NCBI RefSeq assembly: GCF_036324505.1
Contig: NC_086354.1
Location: 4,519,217-4,583,216 of the forward strand
Reading direction: 5' to 3'
From: Eleginops maclovinus
Taxonomy: Eukaryota > Chordata > Actinopteri > Perciformes > Eleginopidae
Length of the DNA stretch: 64,000 bases
Shown: one piece after another, positions 31,251-50,640 of the stretch
Position numbering within the stretch: the first letter of the stretch is position 1
Layout of the letters: each line of letters begins with the position of its first letter
Translations under genes and position numbers: made by a program
The notes under the pieces: generated by a model
What the model was told of the DNA's origin: nothing
The model's input: only the letters and a program-made list of their open reading frames with translations
Databases searched by the model: none

Positions 31251-33959
31251 GTTGTCTTGTATTTACATTATTTTTAATTTCCTCCTTAAACTTGTTTAAC
31301 GTGATATGACCACCTAAACACCTGGTTGGTTAAGAGAGAACATATCATGAATCACATTACAGACGTGCAGGAATTACACCAGACTGATAGTGTGTTGTTT
31401 TTATGTATTTGATTATTAAGCACACTGGAAAAAAAATACATGTTTGTTTACTGTATTTCACCTCCTTTACACTGCTTTGCTGGGAATACTTTACCTCATC
31501 TGCCTCTTTTTGTGAAAAGCCTGAGAGTCCATAAGAGGATGGAGGGAAACCAGTCAAAGACCACGTAGTGAACCATGTGGGTGATGGGATGAGTGTGTTC
31601 TACCCATCTTAACCTTTCTTCAAGCCAGGCTAATCCTCCCAAGGTTAAGGGCGCCGATTTCTCAAAGAGCAAATTCCTACATCAGAAAACAAACTACCGC
31701 TGATCAATTTCTCAATGACCTTCTTCATATCCCTTGTCGTCACTGTATCACCTAATCATATATTGCTTTTTACAACAGTTTGTTTAAGGCTGGTGGCCCT
31801 TGTTGACAGTTATATGGGTCAGCAGGAATCCCATAGAGTGACGTATGAGCACCTTTTTTATCACTCTGCTTTACTGACCTGGTAAAAGGTGAAACCTATG
31901 ACCTAATTTCAACGACTCAGCAGGCTGAAGTGCTTTACCTTCACTATGATCCATTTACAACATGATTGACATTTGACGTTCTTGATATTTATGGCTTTTA
32001 AACTGTCATGTACCTCTTTCTCTATTAAAATGTTGAATCTCAAATTATAGCTTGGAGAGATATTAGTAAATACGTCCTTCCTTGATATAATTGGTAACCT
32101 TTTTAGTTGTTTTCCTTTTTGAATCCAACCAAAGAATCTAAATGACGCGGAGGAAATTGTGAGTTTATTAAATGTATTGCTGTGATTTTTGTATTTATTT
32201 CTAAAATAATAATTGACCCACTTCCTCCCTGAGTGGGCGTCTAGGTCTGGACATCTTTGACGGCAACCAAAGCTCTTGATCTTGTACTGGACACTGACAG
32301 CTTGAGACCATTTGAGAAAGGATTAGCTAATATTATCCAAGGTTTAACGTACTGAATTAGCCTACATCCCCATTGCTGTAGAGTAGGCTTCCTGCCAACA
32401 GCAACAAAGGAACAAAATTGCCGAATCATCAAGGTAAAAACCAAGCCCAGCTGTCTAGTTGGAGGAAAGTGCCTCAACAGTGAAATACAAAAGCAATTCA
32501 ATTCTGTTTATGTACATATGTAGGCAATCTAATACTACAATTACAATAAAATCAGACTACAGATTTATATTTAAAGCTAATTAATGTTTACACAGAAAAC
32601 ATACTGTTTGCCAAATGGCTCTCCTCATCCAGGTGTTTGTAGTATTACTGTCTCAGGTGTATTACAAAGCTCCTCGCTTTATTCTTAGTTCTGTCACATC
32701 ATTAAAGACATGTTCCTTAGGCTTTTCTAAGTGTTGACTGACTTTAACAAACACTGCTACACTGTAACCTGACATTGGAAACATATGTTTGAGTACTGTA
32801 GGAATAGTACAAAATGATCCTTTATTGGTTTTACCAAGTTCAGTTTTATTTTCTATTTTGCATTTGAATGTATTTCTTTTAAAATTGTATGCTGTCTATC
32901 GACTAAAAGAAACAGAATAAGAGTACTCGATGGTAATAGCTCAGTTCAGTGAAAATTACATTTTTGATTACCTTACGATCCCAACATTTTGCAAACACCT
33001 TCAAGTACTCCCAATCATAGGAATATGTCCAAATGACCAGTTATCAAAGCTTGATACATTTGTTTGAGTTTGATCCCGCCACAGGGTCCATGAGCAAGAT
33101 GATGAATCCCAAATTGCTCCCAACATAAAACATGTGATTGTGGGTGGGAATGTTTATCAAGCCTTATGAGCGGGTGGCACATTGTATTTGTGTGTAAATG
33201 GGTGTCTGCTGACTTGTATTGTAGGGATGGTAAGTGGCTGTTAAGACTAGATTTAGTTATTGTAAAGTGGTGGTCACTTTGCAGACAGATTAGGAGTAAT
33301 CTCTCTGGAGTATCTGCTTTGTTGAGACTGTGAGGAGGAAAGTGAAGAAGATGATGATGCCATATCGTAGATCTTCAACACATTGACATTTTCAGAGAAA
33401 ATATGTCATCATTATTGTGCTCAAGGCTCCAAAGATATATCATTGTTATCTTATCAAATGGTACGATATCATGTGTAAACCAAAGTTTTTCTCAATGTTC
33501 ATAAGAGGATACTACAAAAACTATAATGACAGTTGTGTTAAAGGTGTGTTTGTCTTGCAGTTTCTGCATCTTTGACTCTCCCACCATTAAATGCATAGTC
33601 AAAGATGCCATGGGACCACTGTTTGAGACTACTGAGCACCATGAACAAATATAGAGGGCTACAAAGCCTCTTAGGACAGGGCCCGCTTACGATTCCCTTT
33701 CCGTGCACAGCATCCTTGAATAGTCCATACAAAGATCCTTAAGCCAAAATCCCTCCCTGGTCTTTAATTCTAAATGAGTAATTACTGGGTGTGTCAGTGT
33801 GTCTTAGGTTTGCAGGTAGTCTGGATGAAGGGGCTCATTTGCTCGCCTGCTCTGGAGCGAATTGCACTCACGCACATTCTGAAAGACGCTTACGGTATCC
33901 GTGGGGAGCCGTTGAAGAACCCAGTCACTTAGGGGAGAAGACCACTTACAGCCGCCAAG

Positions 33960-39375
<5,416 letters not shown>

Positions 39376-41055
39376 GATGTTCGATGTCGTATACCAGTTA
39401 TAACACTCAATAATCTGTTTGTTCTCTCAGTCAGATGCTCACCAACATTGATGTGAAAGATGCATCAAGAAAGAGGTGTGCGTCTTTGTTAAGAGAGATG
39501 TACCGTCCCTTTCTTTTAAGGGATGCTCAATGTTTAGAGACAACGCTAACCAGGCACGGTTTGGTCAAATACGAAGGATGTGATGACGTAATTTGCTCTC
39601 TGTGGTTCACTGCTTCTCTTGCAGATATCTAAAGATGTAGACATGCAACCATATTGACTGCTAGAAGTCATTTTACAACCGTTTATTAAGGACTAGAGTG
39701 ATAGATTGCGTCCTTTGAACAAATTCGAACAAACATGCCGAAATATCTTTTAGTATCTTCTTGTCGACTGTGTAAAGATTTCAGTATTGAAAAGCCCCCC
39801 TCCCCTCCCCAGACCGTTTTTTGTTCTATATTGATGCCATCACACCCTTTCCACAGTGAAAAGTGCTGATTAAGAACATGGCAAAGAACATTTTTTGACC
39901 CCAAACCTCATAATTAAAATTCATCACATCATTGACATCAAAGTGGTTGTTTTAGGTTTTTTTAAACAATTGTATCTATTGTATATAAGAAAAAAAATTA
40001 TCTATCTATCTATGCACAGGGCAAAGATGTAATTCATCTAAAATATAGTATTTATTATTAAGAAAACAATACCGAACACCTCTTCACTGAGTCCCTCTAC
40101 TGTTGGTGCTATGAGGCTCAACTTAGTGAGACATGGGGACATTTTAGCCGTGGGATGCTGGGAAATAAAGAGTGAGTGCAGGAGGCAAATGTAGAGGAGT
40201 TGGAGAATAAGTTCCTGTACCAGGAATGTGCAGGTTGCCCCTGGAACACTGTGACACTTCAGGGTAGAGCTGCAACCAGAAGGAAATCGACAGAAAAATA
40301 AACGCCAACTATTTTGATAATCGAAAGTTGCAGCCCTACTTCAGGGCGTTTTATTTAGTTTGAGATGAGTGTGAATCACTCAGACTAGAAAGATCCTGAA
40401 AAAGACTCGGGATCATTAAGCTGAGTAGAGACTCGGGTTATAGAAAAAAGAAAATCCTTGTAAGTCTTGTTTTACTTGTCTCAGGGTAATTATTTTTAAA
40501 TTTCCAGTTCTCGAACTGTGTTGAGTTTTTACAGCTGGTGTTATTAAGATAAACATATATATATGTATGATACATGTAAGTGTAAATATAACAAGAGAGA
40601 AGTTGCTTCTATAGGAGTGTGAGATGTAAAGCAGAAATGTCTTTGAATCCTGCATCATTTCAAAAAATTAAAATATATGTCTTTTAAATAATTTGTGTTT
40701 TCTGTGATTTTTTTTCAAAATGTTGATTGCAGCCAACTGAATTTACTTTCAGTTTATGGAAAAAAATCCAAAATTGTTCCCCCGTGTTCTCAGGGATTTA
40801 TACAAGCACAGAGAAAGAGTTTCTGAGCTCTCTGGAGTAAAACCTAAAAATATCAGCTGCATTAATCCTCTCTCAGGATGCTGACTACAGCCAGCCCGTC
40901 CTGCAGGCTGCAGCAAATTGGAGAGTTCACTTCTTAGCTGATAAGGCGATAACCTGTGTTATCCTTGCGCCTTCTTTGCTTAAATCAGCTTAAAAATCCC
41001 CTCAGGTACACAGTGTTTCTGCCGAGTGACGCTCTGAGCAAATCTCATACTGAAT

Positions 41056-41252
41056 AAACTGAAACGTGGGTTTTAATTAATTGTATTATGTCAACAAATT
41101 TCACATAACCGTATTAGGTTAGTTGAAAGCAATCATTTTAAGTTGAACCTAATATGTTTTATTTAAGCTTAATATTATTGCTTTCAACTAACCTAATACA
41201 GTTCTGTGAAATCTGTTCATAATACATTTAATGAAAGTCAACGTTTCAGTTT
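41056..41252. mobile_element. long-hairpin miniature element, copy 1
   Basis: Two arms of roughly 80 bp, highly complementary: AAACTGAAACGT and TATTAGGTTAGTTGAAAGCA on the left are mirrored by TGCTTTCAACTAACCTAATA and ACGTTTCAGTTT on the right, around a loop near 41135-41175. A fold-back MITE-type structure. Related copies lie at 43002 and 52450. Confidence 0.7.
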
Positions 41253-43001
41253 TTTTTACTGCTGCTGCCCTGCTGAGCTGGGAGATGTTTCACATTTTCC
41301 CATTTGGTGAGGAGTATATAGAAAGAATGCTGTAAGAATGATATTAAAATGTAATTGTAAAACTTGGCTAATTGCTTCCTAAGAAGCAAATATTAAAATC
41401 AGAATTAGATTTTTTCTTTTTTTAATTGCCATGTTCATATACAATGCATTTGCTTTGGTGTATAAGTGCATGCATTAAAGTTAGAAAAATAAATAAAAAA
41501 TATCTTTAAACATTATTAACAACAAACATGAATATAGAATGGAAGAAAATCATAATAAAAATATAAAAGAATATGTTAAAAAAGTAAAACACAAATATTT
41601 AATAAATGAAAATTACAGTGAGAATATGAAATATGAGATTATACAGTAGAAAACATATATATATATATAAAATACAATAATACTTTGAACAACAAAGAGC
41701 ATTCTGTAAGACACATTAATATACAATAAAAACAAAATACATAAGAATATAAAATACAAAATATGTAGGAAAAACATGAATATACAACGGAAAAAATATA
41801 ATAACAATATGAAACATACCATGAAATTGTGTTCAAGAAACTTACAAATAAAGAGAAAAAACAGTAGGACTATGAAAGGTTACAGAATGAATATAGAAAG
41901 AACAAAAATTCAATAAGAAAAAAGTCAATATATATATAAAATTATTAAATGGAATATTAAATACTAAATAGAAAGGAGCACATTAAAAGAATATGAAAAG
42001 ACTGTACAAGAGAATATCAACAATATACCTGAATTTAAAGCTGTGCAGAGAAGACGCCGGTTTTGTGCAGAAATGTGCTAAATTTAAGCAAGTATGGTGC
42101 AAAGGGACCCAGTGTGCAGAATAAAACAATATTTAATGTACAGATAAATATTCCCAAAGATGTACGTTTATGCAAAACACATACATATATACATTTTAAT
42201 GTAATGTGAAGTTTAGAGTAGAAGTCCAGGGAATTAAACATTATGGGAAACATTTACACATAAACCCTGCAACATTTACATTAACCCATTTATTTCGGTT
42301 TTGGTATTTTCATTTGTCACAACTTGTGCACAGCATTGTAGCTCAAGGACAGCCAGAGATGAAGAGGCACTAAGATGGATTCATGCTGCAGCTAAACCTC
42401 CAGAGATTATCTCTGGTGACTGCTGCTGCTGACACTGAAGGACAAACCGCTGCCTCCGCGTCGCAGCCCTGACGGAGTGGGGTGGACGGAGGTGCTGTGA
42501 AATCATGGTCGACAGCTTTGATCACACTTCTCTTCATACTGAGCTGATGTGTTCTGACAACACAATCAATACAGGTGCAGCCACTCAGAGAGGTGGTTAT
42601 AGTCAATGCATCGATGAATAACTAGATAAGAAATATACGCGGAGGAGCTACGGGGGATATTTTTTTTGAGTAAAAGTAAAAATACTACAGCTGGTCCTGC
42701 CTGGGGCCATCAAACTGCCTCCCATGTGTCCGGCACCCTGAGTGAATATGCTGGCAAAAATACACCCTTACAAGTCCTGTATTCAATCGAACTGAACTAA
42801 AATAGCTACTGACAACATTTTTTGTGCTGGAATTCAACAGACACTGGAATGGCTGCCAAACATGTAAAGACACATTTTTAAGAAACCTTTGGAGTGGTCT
42901 CTTCATTTTTTCCATATGTTCTAATTGTGGTATTATAATTATAAAAACATTAATGTGTTCACCAAATTTTCTAATAAATCATCATAAATAACTTAAATGT
43001 A

Positions 43002-43195
43002 CACTGAAAAAATTAATCAGTGACTTTAATTAAATGTATTATGTTCAACAGGTTCAACATAATTGTATAAAGTTTGTTGAAAGCAATAATATTAATTTGA
43101 CCCTACTATTTTTTTTAAGCTTAATTGCGTTCAACTAACCTGATAGTTATATGTAGTTTGTTGACAGATTACATTTATATAAGTCAGTCGAGTAA
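43002..43195. mobile_element. long-hairpin miniature element, copy 2
   Basis: Diverged copy of the element at 41056. The left arm has AAATGTATTATGTTCAACAG and GTTGAAAGCAATAATATTAA. The right arm has GCGTTCAACTAACCTGATAG. Arms still pair but with more mismatches. Confidence 0.6.
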
Positions 43196-43482
43196 TAAGT
43201 AGAATGTCTGCCATCAATTGCATGGAGAACAAGTTGTTAGTGACATGAAATGGATATATTCCATTCAATTTAAGTTCCTCAACATTTGACTGAGTGAATG
43301 TACTTGGTTACATTCCATCAGTGTGTGGAGGAAAATAAATCTCAACCTGTCTGCACTCATTTCCCCAGGCTTCCACATGATATTGTGGATACCAGTCTCA
43401 GGTTAACTTACTGTATGCGGATTGTATAAATATTGATCTGTGTGATGAGAGAAACCACAGGCTGCAGAGAGCCTCAGTCACC

Positions 43483-43513
43483 CCCCCCCCCCCACACACA
43501 CACACACACACAC
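43483..43513 (+). repeat. poly-C / (CA)n tract
   Basis: A run of about ten C followed by CA dinucleotides; simple sequence. Confidence 0.9.
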
Positions 43514-44123
43514 CTCACCCCACCTCAGTGTCTCTCTGACTCCCTCATGTGGCTGCAGACTCTCCCTCCCTGTCTGCTCTCTATAGTCCTACAGCACATG
43601 AACACCCTTTAATTAATAAAATGGTTTATTACGTCACATCGTTTAAACAATATTTTCTTTACAAATATCCCAGCAGTCAACATCAACAACATCAACACAA
43701 GTACTTCACTATTCATTAGATACGACTTCAAACTCCCCCAGTACATTTCATTTGTTTTGGTGCTCTATAAATAAGGAAAGTTATTAATATTGTTATAGTT
43801 TTGTATGAATAAAGTAAAAACAATCACCTTGAAAATTCCCAAGTTGATTCCTTGCATGAAGTCAATTGTTTTGTGAAATCCAAATGTTGTTTAATTTATG
43901 ATCAAATATGCAAATGTGGCATCTTGACATACAATTGAGGAACAAAAATTTGAGCAATGAAAAAAACAGGTCCTATTTTGTTGATTTATTAGTAAAAAGG
44001 ATTTTACAGAGAGAATTTTTAAAATATTTGCATCACTCCATAAATCAGAAAATACTGTCAAAACCATTTAAAAAACAAACAGATTCTGCGCTTAAGTTAA
44101 GGTATAAAATATTAGATAGATAG

Positions 44124-44265
44124 ATAGAATCGGAGGATGAAACCCTCTTTATTGTCACATACATGCACACAGCAGAGCACACACAGTGAATTAGTCCTCT
44201 GCATTTAACCCATCCTAGTACTAGGAGCAGTGGGCAGCTATCGTGCAGCGCCCGGGGGGAAATAT
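44124..44265 (+). repeat. interspersed repeat with CTCTGCATTTAACCCATCC core
   Basis: AGATAGATAG, then CTTTATTGTCACATACATGC, then CTCTGCATTTAACCCATCCT and AGGAGCAGTGGGCAGC. The whole phrase is very common in fish genomes and is probably a retroelement 3' tail. Class not assigned. Confidence 0.55.
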
Positions 44266-44649
44266 TCCATTGTTAGATATATGAACAACTGCTTCTGTAA
44301 ACAGTTTCAGAATATAGATTAAAATACATTTACTGAATAAAACAGTAAAGCTTGGTGTGTTAGTGCCACTAAAATGAAGATGTATGGCTCCTAGTATGAG
44401 TAAAAACTCTTTGTTTGTCTATATGTATTGTAAATGTCCATCCAAAATGAATAGTATCACAATCTAAATAACCAAATTGATTACAAAGGTAATTACTAAC
44501 TGTTTTCTGAAATAAAATGTTTAAATATGGAAATGAGGTATTTTCTACGAATACATTTAGGTTTTATCAACAGATCTCAACAGGTAAATAATAACAATTG
44601 TTTATTTAAGAAAAAAGAAAAATCCACAAGAGAAAATCATTTTTTCTTC

Positions 44650-44675
44650 AAAATCACTTTTATTCCACAATTTAT
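44650..44675 (-). terminator. possible atp1b3 polyadenylation region
   Basis: On the minus strand the sequence reads AAATAAATTGTGGAATAAAA, with two AATAAA-type hexamers, about 1.2 kb after the atp1b3 stop. If correct, the GACA array lies in the 3' UTR. Confidence 0.4.
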
Positions 44676-45192
44676 TTGATCAGGTCTTAAGGCACCCTGA
44701 AGAGATGTTACAAGATGGTATTTCAAATGAGGGTTCCTTTTAAGACTGTGTAAACATAGCTTTGAATAAGATAATTTCCTGTAAATCTTTGCTTAAATTA
44801 TTTCTTTACAGTGCACAGACATTGTGTGTTGTGACAAAAATACAGTGTGAAGTAAATATGGTAGATAGTGTGTGTATATATATATACATTGAAGAGTAAT
44901 AGATTGGTAGACAATCAGATCAACAGGCTGAAGAAACTGACAAACAATCGTTGAGACCCAGATAGATATACAGATCACGTGAAGATATACAGTACATAGT
45001 TACAGTTTTAATTTATGCGACACTTTCTAGTTTCTTTTTACACTGTACTCTCTTGGTGTGTGTGTGTGTGTGTGTCGCCTCAGCCACCATCACTGCGCAG
45101 CACCCGGCGAAGGTGGAGTGAGACAGCTTCTCCCGGAGGGCCTGCCCACATGTTGGCTATTGCAGTGGAGAGGTGAGTAAACAGGAAGACGG

Positions 45193-45194
45193 GC

Positions 45195-45247
<53 letters not shown>

Positions 45248-45264
45248 TGCAGACAGACAGACAG
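45193..45264 (-). repeat. (GACA)n microsatellite 3' of atp1b3
   Basis: Tandem AGAC over about 70 bp, with one ATGC interruption near 45247. On the minus strand it reads TGTC. Confidence 0.95.
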
Positions 45265-45895
45265 CACGAGACTGGGTCACGGCCACGCAGGCCTCGACAC
45301 AAAGATCTATCTATAGTTCCCTAAATATGATAAGGATCACAATGTATTTATATGTAGAAAGGGATTTTGTAATTGGCATTTCATATACAGGGATACAGTG
45401 GCTATACTTGATTATCAAGGTACGTTTCCTATGACGTCTTTGTGATGCGATGAAGGGATGTTCTACTGGCTCAACAATGCGGTCATTCATACAGATGGGA
45501 GATATGAGCAGAAAAAACTAAAGGAAATAAGTTGTATCAGAAATTACACAAGAGCTCCAAGTTGCTTGGTGGCAATGGCTATAATTCTTCTAATCACATC
45601 AATACTAAAAATGTCAAAATAATAAAGGGGGTGAGGAATGTGCAGTGCAACAGTTGAATGAGATGGTGGGGTCAGGAAGCAGAACCTTTGTCTGACTTTT
45701 GGGAAGATTGTGAAAGAAAGAAGGGTCAGAATGTCAGCAAAGCGACATTCAATATCTGCATCTAACCTATCTACAACAAACTGTTGGGCCACGTCCCACA
45801 AAATGCCGCCTTTGTGACGTATTTGACACTTCCTTCCTTTTTGTTATCTTTATTTTTCAAATCCTGGGCAGCCTCTGCGTCGGTTTCTCGTCTTT

Positions 45896-48800
45896 TTACT
45901 CCTCTACCTTGATCCGGAAGGTCACACGGCCCAGGAACTTATCCCTCTCGTCGTTGTTACGGAGATCGGAGCCCTCCACCTTGCACTCAATCGCCAGCTC
46001 CTTGTTGTAGTCCTCCTTGGTGATCAGCAGCTTCACAGCAACCAGGGGCTGGACGTAGGTCTCCTGCGTGAGGAAACAGACAGTCAATGAAGTAGTTCAG
46101 TAATGAATCCTAAAACACAGAAATAACTAAGCACTTCAGGTTCCCTTCGTCTAGAACTCAATGTTTTTTAAACAAGCTTGTGGTAAGATGCCTGAAATAA
46201 GGCCTGTGGTTAACACCAGCATGAGGTGTTTTCACGTTAGTACCACACGCGTGTATGTTTGAAGCTTGTGTCATAAAAAAAACGGCTGTTTGCTAACAAG
46301 TGACTTAATAACACGTCATCACGGAGAACATTAGCCACCTTTAGCTTAGCGCTGCTGACTCAAAGTCATGTGACCTTGATGTAATTTGTTTATAAACTCA
46401 TCATTAGCTTTCTACTTCTGGAGATTGCATTAATGCTTCATATATCATACAAGTGGTGTTAACATGTGGAATTGTCCTCCAAAGCTTGTTATTATCATAA
46501 ACATGTGATCTTATGTTCTGCAATATTAAAAAATCCAATGGACAAATCCCATTGCTCTTTGATGAGGGAACCTTATGAGGCTAACCCCTAGGTCGGCTTA
46601 CAAAAATATGTCATCACCGCACCACTGTATAGGGAATGGGACTGTCGTGTCATCAACAGCAAGTCGGCCATCTTTGAAAGGATACAGACGAACAAAGAAG
46701 CGTAACCTTTTCCCTTTAAACCTTTCAGTCATGGTTGGAAGGCACTGTAGTACCAAAGGCCGCGATTTGTTAGCATAACATTAGCTATCTTACTTCAGTC
46801 TGGATTTTTATTTTCGAAATATTTATTGCCAACCGTTATCAGCCCTCTCTTCTTCTACGTTTCTATCAAAAACTAATAAATTATAGTTTTTTGATTTAAA
46901 ATAAAAGGGATTACAAAGGAAATGTTTATTGTTCCTGTTTTTTATTGTAGCCTATGGAAAAATCCCACTTAAGAAACAACACTGTGTAAACCCCAGCACA
47001 CTTTGGCAATCCCTGCTATAGATCATGGATGTATAAAGATACCTTGATACAGCGTTGAAGGTGGGACCCCGTTCATTTCTATAAAAGTTTCTATGAAGCG
47101 TAGAGCATGCGTTCGTTCTTTTTGCTTAAGCCCGGCCTCCAATCCACAGCGTCATGATTTAAATAAGGATATAACAGTGATTGTGATGGGTACTTGATTT
47201 AGTTAGAAAAAAAGAATCCACTGACATAAATATGTACAGTATATTTCCCAATGTAAGGCAATGGGAAAAAGTATTTTGGGCCCACTGACCTCAGGGATTT
47301 ACACAGAAATTGTAGTAGCACCGTTTGGCCACTATGTTAAGTTGCTTCAAAGTCTGCCGCACTTCCTGGGGACTTGCTATAGATGCTATCCAAAGATGGC
47401 CGTGCTGCCTCATAATGCACTGTGGTTCATATTACCTATAAAACCTCCAGGGGAGAATGTTAGCGGCGAGGATCTGAGTGATAATGAATACTTACTTGGG
47501 CTTTCTTTCCGTAGTAAGGGAAATACATCTTATCAATGCGGGCCTCACGGGGGAAATACTGCATTTGAATGGGTTCCTCTCTCTGCACAGAAGAACACGT
47601 GTTAGTTAACGTGAATGCGACATGAAATGCAGTTTATCATCTTAAATGAAAAGCAAATGACATGTATTTCCAAGTTTACGAGACAGGATGTAGAAAAAAA
47701 TTAAAAGCGATGGCCTTCTGTTTGTTAGTGAGGAGATTTAAATGAAAACGTTCTGCAGCGCCTATAAGATTAAAATGACTTGAGAATGGCACTAGGATGG
47801 GTTTAGAGAGGCACCTGCGTAATTACTGGTTACATAATCCAAAATGTGTTAAATCCCCTACTGGCCTTATCCTCATAATTTACATATTATCTTACCCTAA
47901 GGCCGTCAGTGACAGCATGCAGAAAGAAAACGGACACAAAACAGACAAAAAGAAAGACAACAAGAAAGATCAACAGAAAGAAAATATCGACATGGTCTTC
48001 TTAAACAAATTAAAAGAATGACAACAGAAATACACATATACAACATAGAGGAACATGTGGAGGAAGAAGTTTACTTTGACTGCGCAGCTGATGTAGGGAT
48101 CCCCAAGAGGTTTAAGTCCGATGATCTATGAAGCGAAACAGGAGAGGTTGAGACAAAATTAGACATGAATCGTTTATTTTTGGGAATCAGCAGGCGAGAT
48201 GGAGATTAAAGCTGTGGGAGGGAATAAACGGTTGGCAACGAAATACAATTTGAATATTTTAAAAGCAATTTTCAGTGATTTTTTAACATTACCCTGTTCA
48301 ATTTGAGCAGGATGCATGGTTTCCCCTCAGAATATCCGAAGTTGGTGTCGGAGAGGCCGGAGCACAGACTCAGGATGCCCCTCTTGAAGCGACACGCTTT
48401 CTTCACCATGTCTTCAGTGTCCTGCAGAAAGTAATCTCCTCGGGGACAGTCTTCGTTCTTCTCCTGCTCTGTATCATTATAATCTGAGAGAGAGGTGAGT
48501 GGAGATATATTTAGGGAAATGGAAAGAAGGGTTGGAGAAACCTTAACCTTAATCCTAACCCTCACCCTAACCCTAAATTATTTTTTGAAATTCTTTGAGT
48601 TTTTTAAAACGTTTTTTAATATCACATTATCCCCGAGAGCCAGTGCACTTTGCAGCGCTTCTCCAGAGAGCTAAGCTTTTCCCTAACCTAACCCTGACCC
48701 TGTTTTTTTCAAAGTAACCAATCCAAACCATTATTTTCCCTTTGTCATATATCTGTGTTCATCATGTCTTACCTAATTTACACCAATCTTCACACTGATG

Positions 48801-50640
48801 AAATACAAGTTTTGGGACCATTTAGTAGTTACGATAGGACTAGTTTTAGAGGATTTTAAGCTTGTAGATGTTTCAGAAATCATTCAGATTCTAGAGGTGT
48901 TGGTAACATATACTTAAAATACTTTATTTTTAGGCTCCTGTTCTAAAGCTTCGGATAGCTCAACTGTTTGTGAATAGAATGAATTGTACCAGGGAGAAAT
49001 GCACTTACTCAGCAGGAAGGATTCCAGCTTCTGGACGTACGGTGCATACTTTAATGGTTCAGATTTATTGTAGACAATATCCAGTGAATTTGGTTGAATC
49101 GCCAACCCTGCAACATCAATGTAAAAATAAACAGAGTCAGAAACACTGTAAAAACACTGTCATCCGAGGTCAGTCTCTGATTACAGAAAGCATCTCTGAT
49201 CCAAACAGCCTCCACTGCTGACAGGAACACGGTGGAAAACAGATCAATACCAAAAGCAGCTGTAATGTAGCACATTATTGTGACAACATCACATCTGTGC
49301 GAGTATGAATAATGGATGTCTCGGAGAGTAATGCAGCCAGTTGCTAAAAAGCACTCCTGTTTGTTGTTTGTTTGGAAACACCGACCTGGGGAGGGAACGC
49401 GGTCTCTGTACTTGGGCACGTAGTCGTCCAGAGTCATCAGCATCACCCACATGGTCAGTGCAAACATCCCGGCCAGGAAGCAGTAGAACACCAGGTAGAA
49501 GAGCAGGATGAGGGCTGGAGGAAGTTAAGAGGAATGTAATAAAAAAGGAGACATAATGAGTGGAAGAGACAGAGAGGGTCATGTATAATTAACTTCAAGC
49601 TTTAACTCAAATCTGATTCTCCTCATGAGGGAAACAGTCATTTGAGAGCACGATCCCTTTGAGAGGAACCATTTTGGATTGAGGGTGGGAAATGCTATAA
49701 TGCTAAGAGGGCTTTTTTCACTAAAAACGCACTTTATGTAGGGATGACACTACAGTGCCGGGAGCCTCATATATGAGCAGCATGCAGGGTGGAGGAGAGG
49801 AGCCCCAGTTGTGGAAACATCTGACTCAAAATGGTTCACCACCACCCAGCTTCGCACGGCACGGATGCCCTCTAACAGGGACAAAAAGAAGAGAAAAAAA
49901 AGGATGGACCCCTCTGCTTCCTGCTGTACAACCCCCCTTCCTCTCATTCCTCTCCAACAGTATCCCACAATGCACCTGCCTGGTGGTGAAAAGCAGAGGA
50001 AGAGGAGAGAGGGAATCCCATTTGACCTTGACAGGCATGCTAATGTGGGCGGCCATGCAACTGCAATGGAGCATCTCACTGCACAGCAGCACAGAGGCCC
50101 AGGCTGCCTGACGGCCTATCAGAGGGGGCTGGGGGGTGCTGTGTTACTACCTCACAGCGGAATCATTACATAAATCTATGGATACAGCCTTGGAATGCTG
50201 CTCCTCACATGTGACAGCTGGGCTCCTCATCCTCCAATCATAATGAATATTAATATGAGAGGAACAGCTTATCACCTGGTTATCTGTGGCGCACACCTTT
50301 AACAGCATCATATGTATTCAGGGATATCCTCTACACCTTCATGCAAGTCTGTGATGGCTAATCCAACATCTAATTTGGCATCTTTTAAAAATTCATCCAT
50401 GCGCAGGAGGATAGAGCAGGCTATCCATCCAAAATGCGCACATCTTTCATGCGAATGTGGAGAGGTTATGTGTAAGCCCCGTGAATGTCACACTAATTGC
50501 GCTCTGTGTGTCGGGGGAGCCTTACCCCAGCTGCTGGCCGTGCGACCCATAAACTCCCCGGTCCTCGGGTTGTAGAAGGAGTCCTTCCAGGTAGTCGCAG
50601 TCTCCTGTTTCGCATTCACTTTATCCTCGGTGCTCGCCAT
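45896..50640 (-). CDS. atp1b3: Na+/K+-ATPase beta-3 subunit, 7 exons
   Basis: Beta chain needed for folding and plasma-membrane delivery of the sodium pump alpha chain. Exons on the minus strand: 50640-50526, 49514-49386, 49107-49009, 48483-48293, 48125-48075, 47582-47496, 46063-45896, giving 279 residues, the same length as human ATP1B3. Short cytosolic N-terminus with [17 protein letters not shown], then one membrane span at about 39-64 ([20 protein letters not shown]), as in a type II protein. The ectodomain carries [30 protein letters not shown] and [11 protein letters not shown]. The six family cysteines form the expected pairs 127-145, 155-171 and 192-251. N-glycosylation sites: N95 (NKS) and N117 (NDT). 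The beta-3 call rests on the TGEF and RTGEF-type N-terminus, the length, and the position next to grk7 as in human. An a/b fish copy is not decided. Confidence 0.95.

Larger units (their letters stand above)
27854..33959. other. fbxo36-grk7 intergenic region
   Basis: Six kilobases without a supported gene. It holds the fbxo36 3' UTR, a possible relic exon, a MITE-like element and a short L2-like tail. The rest is AT-rich and unassigned. It is also the join between a block that is 2q36-like and one that is 3q23-like by human gene order. The first exon context of grk7 begins near 33800. Confidence 0.5.
39376..44639. other. region between the convergent grk7 and atp1b3 genes
   Basis: No coding exon was recognised. 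The proximal part is grk7 3' UTR. Then come a long-hairpin element, a very AT-rich stretch of loosely repeated GAATATA-type words (about 41400-42010), a second hairpin element, and a common interspersed repeat at 44124-44265. The segment 42360-42610 is more GC-rich and unexplained. Confidence 0.5.

Noticed and set aside
45080..45302. Cys/Leu/Ser-rich frames on the minus strand
   Set aside because: Translations of the GACA microsatellite.
49750..50173. Overlapping frames of 88 to 120 codons on both strands in atp1b3 intron 1
   Set aside because: Low-complexity composition, no splice logic, and inside an intron of a complete gene.
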